From the NCBI GenBank assembly GCA_963837455.1, contig CAWINM010000014.1, forward strand, positions 62,001-126,000: 64,000 nt of DNA, given 5' to 3'. Positions within the stretch are counted from its first letter, which is position 1. Each line of letters starts with the position of its first letter. Made by a program: the position numbers and the translations under genes. A model generated the notes under the pieces. The model was not told the DNA's origin and did not search any database. It worked only from the letters and a program-made list of their open reading frames with translations. Positions 9,201 to 16,995 of this stretch are shown here, piece after piece. Origin of the DNA: DASYQD01 sp963837455. Lineage in GTDB: Bacteria > Acidobacteriota > Thermoanaerobaculia > Multivoradales > JAIOJS01.

Positions 9201-9946
9201 GCTTCTTCCTCGGACAGCGGCCCCAGACGGGTCAGCCGCTCCGCCAGGGTCTCGCCGCGCAACAGCTCCATGGTGACGAAGAGGATCTCGCCGCGCGGGT
9301 AGAGGGCCGCCACCGGCGATTCGGAGGGGTGGGAGCCGAGGTCATGGATGCGACATACGTTGCGATGGGTGACCTGGCGCGCGAGGTGGATCTCGCGCTT
9401 GAACCGCTCGAGCGCCAGCTCGTCGGCGGCGACGTCGGGGCGCACCGTCTTGAGCGCCACGCTGTCGCCGAGCGCGGTGTCGAAGGCCTCGTAGACCTCT
9501 CCCATGCCCCCCTTGGCGATGAAGCGGTCGATGCGGTAGCGCCCCGCCACCAGCTCGCCGATGGCGAAGGTGGCGGCCAGGCTCCTGCCCGCCACCTCGG
9601 TGACACCGCCGAGAGTCGAGCTCAGCGACGGGGGCGAGCGCGCCGGCGGCTGCGTGCGCAGGGGCGGCCGCTGCGTCGGCGACGGCGAGGCGGTGAGCTG
9701 GCTGGCGGGAGTCGAGCGGGTCGCCTCGTCGTCCTTGCCGGACGCTGCCGCCACCCGCTCGCCGGTGAGGGTGCGATCGAAGGGCTCGGCGGGCGCTCCT
9801 TGCTGCCCCTCGTCGCGGCGGCGCACGAGGAAGGGCTTGCCGCAGGCCGAGCAGCGCACCTTGAAACGGTCGGGCAGCTCGCGGCCTGGCTGCAGACGCA
9901 GGCGCGAGCTGCACGCCGGGCAGCGGACGACGAGGCCCGACGTCAC
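6203..9946 (-). CDS. zinc-ribbon Ser/Thr protein kinase with C-terminal TPR array
   Basis: About 1247 residues from a GTG start at 9944-9946; an upstream ATG at 10011 is out of frame. Domains: an MJ0042-type zinc ribbon (two CxxC pairs: CPAC and CSAC, residues about 8-40); a Hanks-type kinase with glycine loop AKGGMGEVYE, catalytic HRDFKCAN and DFG, and activation segment GSPAYMAPEQ; a TM segment (LAVTAGFLVALALVANFYVW); a FlgO/adenylate-cyclase-associated-like domain beginning PAVAVLGLKNV; and then many TPR repeats to the end. The layout resembles PknB-type kinases in Acidobacteriota and Myxococcota that sense extracytoplasmic cues through the TPR region. All catalytic residues are present. 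Substrate unknown. Confidence 0.92.
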   Translation of the reverse strand: MTSGLVVRCPACSSRLRLQPGRELPDRFKVRCSACGKPFLVRRRDEGQQGAPAEPFDRTLTGERVAAASGKDDEATRSTPASQLTASPSPTQRPPLRTQPPARSPPSLSSTLGGVTEVAGRSLAATFAIGELVAGRYRIDRFIAKGGMGEVYEAFDTALGDSVALKTVRPDVAADELALERFKREIHLARQVTHRNVCRIHDLGSHPSESPVAALYPRGEILFVTMELLRGETLAERLTRLGPLSEEEALPLVRQMTSALDAAHRAGVVHRDFKCANVVLEAADGGEVRVVVTDFGLARASRAESGATLTVVGAVMGSPAYMAPEQVDGSGTTPSVDIYALGVVIFEMVTGRLPFKGESPLSTAVKRLTEAPPRPSEVKPGLQPRWDEAILRCLARKAEDRFSSAGDVLSALDPSPIAAALGTARVTRRRLVLAVTAGFLVALALVANFYVWRQRAINQEGRLEAPKVARPAVAVLGLKNVTADRQLDWLSTGLPEMLATELSAGDAVRLIPGENVARAQLELGLEPGATWGADTLERVRKNLGTDYVVTGAYTAIGTGAGGQLRLDLRLQDTVTAGNSTAVAVSGPREAVFQLVGQAGAKLREALHLEAGSARWTTTNPEAARLYAEGVEKLRRFDAQGASELLQQAVVVDARDPRAYSALANAYSALGYVEKARSAARQAVELSAPLDENERQEVRAQYLEVGGDWTEAVRAWSEIWRRQPDNLEYGLKLAQALTAAGEPARALDVARVLRRLPSAAADDVRIYFAEASAAGALGQSRQQQQAAAKAAEVAGAQGARLLRARALLLEGWALRNMGKPEQAQGVTSEAEGLYQQAGDASGVAKARVQRASLLYDQGDLGTARKTFDLALATYRELGDKGNEAQALNNLALVLKQQGDVKAALDLYQRSRALSVETGNRVGVASAENNIGAIDLERGDLSGALAAFERSVDLARQVHDRSQEANALYNVAVTLRKLGRLAEAETRHRQALELRRQIGQPFGEAASLTDLAAVQLDRGDLKGAAATYEQAEALAKKTGNRRFEAYALAGLAQVRLEAGDLEGAETLHRQALQLRQELGLASSAAESQLALAVVDLEGGRFAAAEQLAAAAQQTFAAEGAADLVAWARAIRGRALVFLGRADEGKELVAAALQRATASEDLRIRCEVQLAWARVMASGGDTAQADHVAGEAAMAAERAGLVPVQLEAQLLQGQLAREAGQAERGAQIVSAVRAQAERSGLGLLARKATR

Positions 9947-10081
9947 GGCGTACCGCGGGGGGAGAGCCGGCTGGTCGACGCCACCGGGGAGCGCGCGCCG
10001 CGTTCTCTCATGGTGTGGTCGGATTCTACATCCCGGTCCCCGTTCGGCCGGGGCGCGGGCGGCAGCGGATAACCTAGTCGT

Positions 10082-11140
10082 GTGGAGCGCGCCGAGACCC
10101 TGATCGTCGGCGGCGGCGTCGCCGGCGCCGCTCTCGCCTGCCACCTCGCGGCGGCGGGGGCCCCGGTGCGGTTGCTCGAGCGTGCGCCACGGGCCGGCGC
10201 TCACGCTTCGGGGCGCAATGCCCGGCTGGTACTGCAGTCCGTGGCGGAGCCGTTGGTGCGCCGCCTCACCGTGGCCAGCAGCCGCTTCTTCTCTGCCCAC
10301 GCTGGCGAGGTGGGCTTCCACCCTTGTGGCTCCCTGCTGCTCGGCAGCATCGAAGTGCTGGCGTCGCGACGCGACGCCGCCGTCGAGAGCCGCGTGCTCG
10401 ACGCGGCGGCCGTGCGCGCCCGAGTGCCGGGCCTCGGCGAGCGCCGCGGCGAGGCAGCCCTCCTCACCCCGGGCGACGGCGTCCTCGATCCTCACCGCCT
10501 GCTCGCCTATTACCTCGACACGGCGCGACGCGCCGGCGCCGTCGTCGAGCTCGGCGTCGAGGTCACGGCGATCGCGGGCAGCGGGCCGTTCCGGGTCGAG
10601 ACCTCTGCCGGAACCCGCCACGCCGAGCGTCTCGTCGACGCCGCCGGGGCCTGGGCGGGCGAGCTCGCCTCCTCCGCCGCGGTTCCCCCGCCGCCGCTGG
10701 TGGCCTACAAGCGCCACCTCTTCCTGCTCGCCCACGAGGTGCGGCGCGACCTCCCCTACGTGTGGGACCTCGACCTCGACGTCTACTTCCGCGCCGACGA
10801 GGAGGGGACCCTGGCCTGCATGTGCGACGAGGAGCCCTCGGCGGCGCTCGCCGAGACCGTCACGGCAGGGGCCGAGGCACTCCTGCGCGAGCGGCTCCGG
10901 CCGCTGGCGCCGGGACTCGCTGCCGCGCCGCTGGTGCGCGCCTGGTCCTGCTTCCGCACCAAGGTTCCCGATGCCCTGCCGGTGATCGGCCCCGCTCCCG
11001 GCCGCCCCGCCTTCTGGTGGCTTGCCGGCCTCGGTGGCTACGGCTTGAGCACCAGCTGGGAGGTGGGGAGGATCGCCGCCCGCGGCCTGCTCGGGGGGGC
11101 GGCAACGCTGCCGCCGGAGGTGTCACCGGCGCGATGGTGA
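10082..11140 (+). CDS. FAD-dependent oxidoreductase, D-amino-acid oxidase (DAO) family
   Basis: A 352-residue flavoprotein from a GTG start. The N-terminus has the dinucleotide-binding GGGVAGAALA fold (about 9-18) and, shortly after, the family-typical ASGRNA segment (about 42-47) contacting FAD. The C-terminal LAGLGGYGLSTSW resembles the second FAD contact of glycine oxidase, sarcosine oxidase and L-2-hydroxyglutarate dehydrogenase relatives. The substrate is probably a small amino or hydroxy acid but cannot be set from sequence. It is divergent from the zinc-ribbon kinase across 135 bases and convergent with the mob gene. Confidence 0.85.
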   Translation: MERAETLIVGGGVAGAALACHLAAAGAPVRLLERAPRAGAHASGRNARLVLQSVAEPLVRRLTVASSRFFSAHAGEVGFHPCGSLLLGSIEVLASRRDAAVESRVLDAAAVRARVPGLGERRGEAALLTPGDGVLDPHRLLAYYLDTARRAGAVVELGVEVTAIAGSGPFRVETSAGTRHAERLVDAAGAWAGELASSAAVPPPPLVAYKRHLFLLAHEVRRDLPYVWDLDLDVYFRADEEGTLACMCDEEPSAALAETVTAGAEALLRERLRPLAPGLAAAPLVRAWSCFRTKVPDALPVIGPAPGRPAFWWLAGLGGYGLSTSWEVGRIAARGLLGGAATLPPEVSPARW

Positions 11141-11205
11141 TCCCAGAGTGGCCCACCGATTCCGGTGCGGCGCCTCTGCCGTTCGCGCCGGCCGCGCGGC
11201 TCGCC

Positions 11206-12213
11206 TCACAGGGCCGCCAGCTCTCCGGGAGTGTTGACGCCCCGCCAGGCGTCGGCGAGGGCCACCGGAGGCTCCGGCGTCGCCACGTGAGCCAGGCCCT
11301 CGAGCCGCGACGGCGCGGGCGCGCCGGCGGCGGCGAGCTCCTCGAGCAGCGGCAATGCCTGCGGCTCGTACACGGCGAGCAGCGGCTGCACCTGGCCGCC
11401 GACCCGCGGTAGCACCGCCCAGGTCCCTGGGCGCCGCTCGGCGAGCAGCCAGGCCACCGCCTCCGCGCCGAGACGCGGCAGGTCACAGGAGGCGATCGCC
11501 CAGCGGCGCGGGTCCCAGCGCAGCGCGGCGAGGATGCCGGCGAGCGGCCCGCGCACGCCCGGGGCATCCGGGAGCCGCGGCAGCGCCGCGGCGCCACTCC
11601 CACCGAGAAGGACGACCGGCCCCGCCGGCGCCAGGGCACCCGCTATGCGATCGAGCAGCAACTCGCCGGCGATCCGCAGCTCCTGCTTTGGAGTCCCCAT
11701 CCGGCGGCTGGCACCACCGACGAGCACTCCGGCGCGCCCGGGGGCAGCCGCCCACGCCTCCGCCAGCCGCGCGCGCACCAGCGCCCCCATCGCGGCCACC
11801 CGGTCGGCGCTCCAGGGCAACGTCGCCACCACGGCCGCCGCCTCGGCGGAGGGCGCCTCCTCCCCCGGGCGCAGCAGCCAGACCTTGGCGTGCGGGCCCC
11901 GCTTGCGCCCCTCGACGAGCACCAGGTCGCAGCGCCGCTCGAGCGCCAGCAAGCGCGCCAGCGACGGCTCGCCGGACCCCCGCCGCCAGCGGGCGAACCC
12001 TTCCTCCTTCGCCTCGACGACCACCTCCGCGCCGGCGGCGAAGAGCCGCTGCGAGTCCTTGCCGGCGACGTCGACGTCCACACCGTGCGAGGCGTGCTTG
12101 ACGACCACCACCGACAAACCGGCGCCGACCAGCTCGGGCAGCAGCCGCTCGATGAGCGTGGTCTTCCCCGAGCCCTGCCAGCCGACGACGCCGAGGACGC
12201 GCTCGAGCGGCAC
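11206..12213 (-). CDS. mobBA: MobB-MobA fusion, molybdenum cofactor guanylyltransferase
   Basis: A 335-residue protein from a GTG start at 12213. Residues 1-155 match MobB, a P-loop GTPase with Walker A GWQGSGKTT (11-19). Residues 161-335 match MobA, which transfers GMP to Mo-molybdopterin to make the bis-MGD precursor; the signature GGASRRMGTPK is at 167-176, with a GPLAGI loop (222-227) and ASCDLPRL (241-248) that binds Mg-GTP. MobB assists MobA, so the fusion puts both activities in one chain. Its presence implies molybdenum enzymes of the MGD type (for example formate dehydrogenase) elsewhere in the genome. Divergent from the next kinase gene. Confidence 0.93.
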   Translation of the reverse strand: MPLERVLGVVGWQGSGKTTLIERLLPELVGAGLSVVVVKHASHGVDVDVAGKDSQRLFAAGAEVVVEAKEEGFARWRRGSGEPSLARLLALERRCDLVLVEGRKRGPHAKVWLLRPGEEAPSAEAAAVVATLPWSADRVAAMGALVRARLAEAWAAAPGRAGVLVGGASRRMGTPKQELRIAGELLLDRIAGALAPAGPVVLLGGSGAAALPRLPDAPGVRGPLAGILAALRWDPRRWAIASCDLPRLGAEAVAWLLAERRPGTWAVLPRVGGQVQPLLAVYEPQALPLLEELAAAGAPAPSRLEGLAHVATPEPPVALADAWRGVNTPGELAAL

Positions 12214-12259
12214 GCGCGGAGCGTACCAGGGGCGGCAAACCCACTAGAATCGCCGCACC

Positions 12260-13870
12260 ATGGCCTCCTCCGGGTTTGGCCGCTATCGCGTCGTCGGCGA
12301 GCTCGGACGCGGGGGCATGGGCGTCGTCTACCGCGCTCACGATCCCGAGCTCGATCGCGAGGTGGCGGTCAAGCACATCCAGCTCCCGGTCGACGCCTCG
12401 CGCGAGCTCCGCGTCGAGCTCGAGAAGCGGTTTCGCCGCGAGGCCAAGGCGGCGGCGCGCATCCGCCACCCCGGAGTGGTCGCCATCCACGACGTCGGCG
12501 TCACCGACAGCGGCCTCTACCTGGTGATGGAGCTCGTCGAGGGGGAGTCGCTCGCTCACCGACTCGAGCGCGGCGCCTTCCTCGACCGCGCCGCCGCCAT
12601 CGAGGTGGCCGTGCAGGCCGCCGAGGCGCTCGCCGCCGCCCACCGCGCGGGGGTCGTCCACCGCGACGTCAAGCCCGCCAACATCCTGCTGTCGGCCGAC
12701 GGCCGCGTGCTGCTCACCGACTTCGGCGTCGCACGCAGCCTCGACGAGGTGTCCGAGCTGACCCGCACCGGGATGGTAGTCGGCAGCCCCGCGTACATGG
12801 CTCCCGAGCAGCTGCGAGGAGCGGCGGTCGATGGACGCGCCGACCTCTTCTCCCTGGGTGTCGTCCTCTACGAGCTGCTGCTGCGCAAACGACCGTTCCC
12901 GGCGCAGTCGATCACCACCCTGCTCTACCAGATCCTGCACGAGGACCCGCTCGCCGACCCGGCAATCTCCCGCGAGCTCGAGCCGGGAACGGCCGAGCTG
13001 CTGCGCCGCCTGCTCGCCAAGCAGCCGGAGCAACGTCCGGCCGACGCCGCAGGGGTGGCGACGGCGCTGCGCGAGCTGCCGCTCGAAGTGGCGAATCGAG
13101 ACGGAGAGGCGGTGACCCGGCTCACGGTGCGGGTGCCGCCCATCCTGCCGCCGACTCCCGCAGCACCGTCGGCACCCACGCCGCCGCTTCCCGACGGGCC
13201 CTCGGTCTCGGCCCTCGGCACCCACGCTCCCTACCGCCTCGTGGTGCTGCTAGCCGGCGGCGCCTTGCTGGCGGCGCTGGTGGTCGTCGCCGCCGCGGTG
13301 GCGCTGTGGAACCACGCGCCTCCGCTGCCGGTCGTCCGCAGCCCTCGCCCCAGCGGCTGGACCCCTGGCAGCGGACCGCTGCCCGAGCCCTCCCTGGCCC
13401 CGGTCCCGCCCGCACCCACGCCGACGCCGCTGCCCCTCGTCGCCGCGGCCACGGTGGTGCCGGTGGCGCCCCACGACACGCCGTTGGCGCCCACCGCGAT
13501 GCCGCCGGCGGCTGCGCCCGCAGAGTCGGAAGCCCCGCCTGCGGCGACCCCACCACCGCCGCCCGCGCCGCCGACGACGGCTGCGGCGCCGCCGCGGGCA
13601 GCGGCGGAGAATCCCTCGATCGAGCTGCGCGCCAAGAGCGGCGTCGAGCTCGACGTCGATCCCGACGACGCCGAGGTGTTCGTCGACGGCCGCGACCTCG
13701 GCACCGCCGACGACGTGGACACCTACACCTTCCCGACTCCCGGCCGCCATCTCATCCGGCTCGTCTACCCGGGCTACAAGCCGGTGCTGGCAGTGGTGGT
13801 GGTGACCCCCGACGCCGATGACGACGACGTCGAGCTCGAGGTGGACATGGAGGAGATCCCCGAGCCCTAG
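12260..13870 (+). CDS. PknB-like membrane Ser/Thr protein kinase with PEGA-like C-terminus
   Basis: A 536-residue transmembrane kinase. The kinase domain (about 8-275) has glycine loop GRGGMGVVYR, catalytic HRDVKPAN, DFG and SPAYMAPEQ, all intact. A TM helix follows at about 327-350 (LAGGALLAALVVVAAAVALW). The extracytoplasmic part is a Pro/Thr/Ala-rich linker ending in a beta-rich about 75-residue domain (VELDVDPDDAEVFVDGRDLG, then PGRHLIRLVYPGYKPV) that looks like a PEGA carbohydrate/envelope-binding domain. The last 20 residues are highly acidic. It is divergent from mobBA with only about 45 bases between, so their promoters overlap. Confidence 0.92.
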   Translation: MASSGFGRYRVVGELGRGGMGVVYRAHDPELDREVAVKHIQLPVDASRELRVELEKRFRREAKAAARIRHPGVVAIHDVGVTDSGLYLVMELVEGESLAHRLERGAFLDRAAAIEVAVQAAEALAAAHRAGVVHRDVKPANILLSADGRVLLTDFGVARSLDEVSELTRTGMVVGSPAYMAPEQLRGAAVDGRADLFSLGVVLYELLLRKRPFPAQSITTLLYQILHEDPLADPAISRELEPGTAELLRRLLAKQPEQRPADAAGVATALRELPLEVANRDGEAVTRLTVRVPPILPPTPAAPSAPTPPLPDGPSVSALGTHAPYRLVVLLAGGALLAALVVVAAAVALWNHAPPLPVVRSPRPSGWTPGSGPLPEPSLAPVPPAPTPTPLPLVAAATVVPVAPHDTPLAPTAMPPAAAPAESEAPPAATPPPPPAPPTTAAAPPRAAAENPSIELRAKSGVELDVDPDDAEVFVDGRDLGTADDVDTYTFPTPGRHLIRLVYPGYKPVLAVVVVTPDADDDDVELEVDMEEIPEP

Positions 13871-13903
13871 CCGGGCGCCCGCGACGGGGCCGGAACGCAG
13901 AAC

Positions 13904-13925
13904 GGCCGGCGCCCAGGCGCCGGCC
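13904..13925. terminator. perfect 10-bp inverted repeat between convergent genes
   Basis: GGCCGGCGCC and its exact complement flank a CA, giving a strong stem between the 3' ends of the PknB-like kinase (+) and the secreted repeat protein (-). No clear U-tract follows on either strand, so it is a candidate bidirectional terminator by position and stem strength only. Confidence 0.5.
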
Positions 13926-13955
13926 TCGATGCGATCGCCGCGGGCCCGGCCGCGG

Positions 13956-15170
13956 TCAGTGGTCGGTGTTGTCGATGATGGCGATCACCTTGCCGATCCG
14001 TGTCACGTCGCCACGCAAGTCGGTTACGAAGACCTCGAACGGCACCACCCCGTCATTGAAGTCGAGGGTGTTGACGGACAGCGAGAAACCGGCGCTGGCC
14101 GACGACGGGTAGCTGGGGTAGAGGTTGGCGACGTTGGGGCGCGGGAGGCCGATGGTGGCGTTGCCGTAGGTCACACCGTTGGCCTTGACCAGGACGCCGG
14201 CGATACCGTCGATGTCGACGGCCCAGCCTTTCAGCGTGAAGGTGCCGAAGAAGGGCTGCTGGGTGTTAGGGCTCTCGATGGCACCGATCGATTTCTCGTT
14301 GGCGATGTCCTCCGCACAGGAGAAGAAGACCGTGATGGAGGCGATGTTGCGGACGTTCTCGCCGTAGTCGCCGGCGCGGATGGTGAGGGTGTGACCGCCC
14401 CGCAAGTACTGGCCGGAGGCGATGAGCTGACCGACGTCGATGGCGAAGCGGAAGCCCGCGAGATCGGCGCCCGGAACTTGGGGGAAGGCGGCGAGGAGCT
14501 CGGGGCTCGGCAGGTTGGCGCAATTGGTGAGGCCAGCCGCCGAAGGAATGAAGACGCAGGCATTCTTGGTGTTCAAAGCCAAGGCGCCATCGATGAGGAG
14601 CTCGCCCCACGCGACGCCGATGTCGGTGGAGCTCTCCCCCGAGCCGATGTCGAGCGCGTGGCCCGTGATCACGCTCCAGCGCTCCGTCTGGCTCGTGCAG
14701 TCGCCGTGCAGCTCCGCGCTCTGCTGCGGGAAGGTGATATCCCCGAACGGGGCCAGCATGTTCTCGGCGTTGCGGAAGACGATGACGCGCACCGGACCGA
14801 GGATCCGCTGCTCGCCGCTGTTGCTGACCACCAGCGCCTGCAGCTTGTGCTTGCCGTTGATGTGGTGGGTGGTGTTGAGGTTGAAGACGAAGCCCGGGGC
14901 CTGGCTGTCCGGGTAGCCCGGCCGCTTCCGGGTGACGCCGGGGCGTTGCAGCCCGTAGATCGCCAGACCTTCGTCGAGGCCGTCGACGAGGATGTGGACG
15001 GTCTTCACGCCGTCGTCGTCGAGCGCCCACCCGGTCAGCGGGATGACACCGTAGCCGGCGTTGCCGTTCGGGTTGCCGTCGAACGAGCCGATCGGCAACG
15101 CCGCGACGGCAGGGAGGGTGCCTCCGAGGATCAGCAGGACCGCGGCCGCCAGGACGAATCTGCTTCGCAT
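13956..15170 (-). CDS. secreted protein with two homologous Ig-like/beta repeats
   Basis: About 404 residues from the ATG at 15168-15170, preceded by GGAGGAGA 6-7 bases upstream; a longer in-frame start exists but lacks this site. The N-terminus MRSRFVLAAAVLLILGGTLPAVAA is a clear Sec signal peptide. The mature protein contains two related blocks, one near the N-terminus (LTGWALDDDGVKTVHILVDG) and one near the C-terminus (LKGWAVDIDGIAGVLVKANG), each followed by a matching GLxRPxVxxxxPxYP segment. Such repeats fit extracellular Ig-like/cadherin-type folds. No catalytic motif is recognised; function unknown, probably surface or matrix. Confidence 0.8.
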   Translation of the reverse strand: MRSRFVLAAAVLLILGGTLPAVAALPIGSFDGNPNGNAGYGVIPLTGWALDDDGVKTVHILVDGLDEGLAIYGLQRPGVTRKRPGYPDSQAPGFVFNLNTTHHINGKHKLQALVVSNSGEQRILGPVRVIVFRNAENMLAPFGDITFPQQSAELHGDCTSQTERWSVITGHALDIGSGESSTDIGVAWGELLIDGALALNTKNACVFIPSAAGLTNCANLPSPELLAAFPQVPGADLAGFRFAIDVGQLIASGQYLRGGHTLTIRAGDYGENVRNIASITVFFSCAEDIANEKSIGAIESPNTQQPFFGTFTLKGWAVDIDGIAGVLVKANGVTYGNATIGLPRPNVANLYPSYPSSASAGFSLSVNTLDFNDGVVPFEVFVTDLRGDVTRIGKVIAIIDNTDH

Positions 15171-15337
15171 TGCGTCTCCTCCAGCGCCGGCGCCCCGGAA
15201 ACGCCGTGCCGGCGGCACGGCGGACGGGACGCGTCAGGGGCGATCTCGACCTCTCAGGCGCTCCAGCTCTTCAAGCTCTACCTGAGGTTTTGAGGCCGAT
15301 TGTACCGACAGCGTTGCAACCGAGTCAATTGCGGCGG

Positions 15338-16261
<924 letters not shown>

Positions 16262-16303
16262 GGCGCGAGCCAGAGACGGCTCACCGGCGCATCGCGGCGA
16301 GAC

Positions 16304-16459
16304 CTAGCGCAGCTTCTCTTCCACGAACTCGACGTGCTTGCGGACCTTGGGGTCGTACTTCTTGAAGCGCAGCTTCTCGGTCGAGGTGCGCTTGTTCTTG
16401 TCGGTGGTGTAGAAGTACCCGGTACCCGCCGAGGACACCAGCTTGATCTTGTCGCGCAT
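16304..16459 (-). CDS. rpmG: 50S ribosomal protein L33, zinc-independent form
   Basis: A 51-residue ORF reading MRDKIKLVSSAGTGYFYTTD and ending in VEEKLR, plainly L33. It has the SSAGTGxFYTT and NKR segments of the proteobacterial type and no cysteines, so it is the C-minus form that does not bind zinc; the zinc form carries CxxC pairs. It lies just downstream of tRNA-Val and tRNA-Asp on the same strand, a common arrangement in which rpmG accompanies tRNA and secE/nusG genes. No secE or nusG is seen here. Confidence 0.95.
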   Translation of the reverse strand: MRDKIKLVSSAGTGYFYTTDKNKRTSTEKLRFKKYDPKVRKHVEFVEEKLR

Positions 16460-16500
16460 CGTCTCACTCTCCTGCTTCGGGGTCCGCCACCCAGGCGGGA

Positions 16501-16577
16501 TGGCGGGGTCGACGGGACTCGAACCCGCGACCTCCGGCGTGACAGGCCGGCGTTCTAACCAGCTGAACTACGACCCC
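16501..16577 (-). tRNA. tRNA-Asp (GTC)
   Basis: A 77-base cloverleaf on the minus strand. The acceptor GGGGTCG pairs with CGACCCC, discriminator G, and a genomically encoded CCA. The anticodon stem CCGGC/GCCGG holds loop CTGTCAC, giving anticodon GTC. The T-arm contains GGGTTCGAGTCCC. It sits between tRNA-Val and rpmG. Confidence 0.97.
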
Positions 16578-16602
16578 CTGAACGTGGACCCCGTAGACCC
16601 GA

Positions 16603-16677
16603 TGGTGGGAGGTGAGGGATTTGAACCCGCGACCCCCTGCGTGTAAGGCAGGTGCTCTACCGCTGAGCTAACCCCCC
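16603..16677 (-). tRNA. tRNA-Val (TAC)
   Basis: A 75-base cloverleaf on the minus strand. The acceptor GGGGGGT pairs with ACCTCCC (one G-T pair), discriminator A, encoded CCA. The anticodon stem CCTGC/GCAGG encloses loop CTTACAC, so the anticodon is TAC. The T-arm is GCGGGTTCAAATCCCTC. It is the first gene after a near-consensus promoter. Confidence 0.97.
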
Positions 16678-16690
16678 TACGAGGGGCGCG

Positions 16691-16720
16691 ATGATAGCGG
16701 CCGGCGCTGGCGCAAGTCAA
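16691..16720 (-). promoter_or_regulatory. sigma-70-type promoter for tRNA-Val / tRNA-Asp / rpmG
   Basis: On the minus strand TTGACT (-35, 16715-16720) is followed after 18 bases by TATCAT (-10, 16691-16696). The predicted start lies a few bases before the tRNA-Val 5' end at 16677. This near-consensus pair in GC-rich DNA is convincing. Confidence 0.75.
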
Positions 16721-16863
16721 CGCGCGGGCGATGGGGGTGGAGCTGGCCCGCGCAAACGTCCACCCCTGCTGCAGGCTGCGGAGATCCACCGGGCGCTGCA
16801 GGCCTCGCCCGCGCCGGCCTCCGGTGAGGGCCAACGCGACGCCTCCCGGAGGACCTCGACCCT

Positions 16864-16908
16864 GCCGCAGCGCGGCCAGCGACGACCCCCAGCTTGCCGC
16901 AACGCGGC
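16864..16908. promoter_or_regulatory. two copies of palindrome GCCGC-N3-GCGGC, candidate operator
   Basis: GCCGCAGCGCGGC at 16864-16876 and GCCGCAACGCGGC at 16896-16908 are near-identical perfect 5-3-5 inverted repeats starting 32 bases apart, about three helical turns. The second lies between the possible -35 (16894-16899) and -10 (16918-16923) elements of the sigma gene. This fits a repressor-type operator; chance in such GC-rich DNA cannot be excluded. Confidence 0.4.
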
Positions 16909-16923
16909 ACTTCGTGGTAGGTT
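16894..16923 (+). promoter_or_regulatory. possible promoter of the His/Gln-rich sigma factor
   Basis: TTGCCG (16894-16899), an 18-base spacer and TAGGTT (16918-16923) form a weak sigma-70-like pair about 70 bases upstream of the start codon. Support is only the match and the spacing. Confidence 0.3.
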
Positions 16924-16995
16924 GCCGCCACCCTGCCGCGGGCCCCGTTCCGGGAGCCCGTCCCACCTCTGCTCCCCAACCAAGGAGAGCGGAGG

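Larger units (their letters stand above)
16678..16995. other. 318-base intergenic region between tRNA-Val and sigma gene
   Basis: No gene is supported here. It holds the minus-strand tRNA promoter at its left end and, on the right, two copies of a palindrome and a possible promoter for the plus-strand sigma factor (separate entries). A ribosome-binding site AAGGAGAG at about 16982-16989 precedes that gene. The rest is GC-rich without recognised structure; long open frames through it are antisense to real genes. Confidence 0.6.

Noticed and set aside
3695..10072. A 2125-residue open frame on the plus strand
   Set aside because: It runs antisense to the flotillin, kinase and other real minus-strand genes; its residue composition is the mirror of their codon use in very GC-rich DNA and it holds no family motif.
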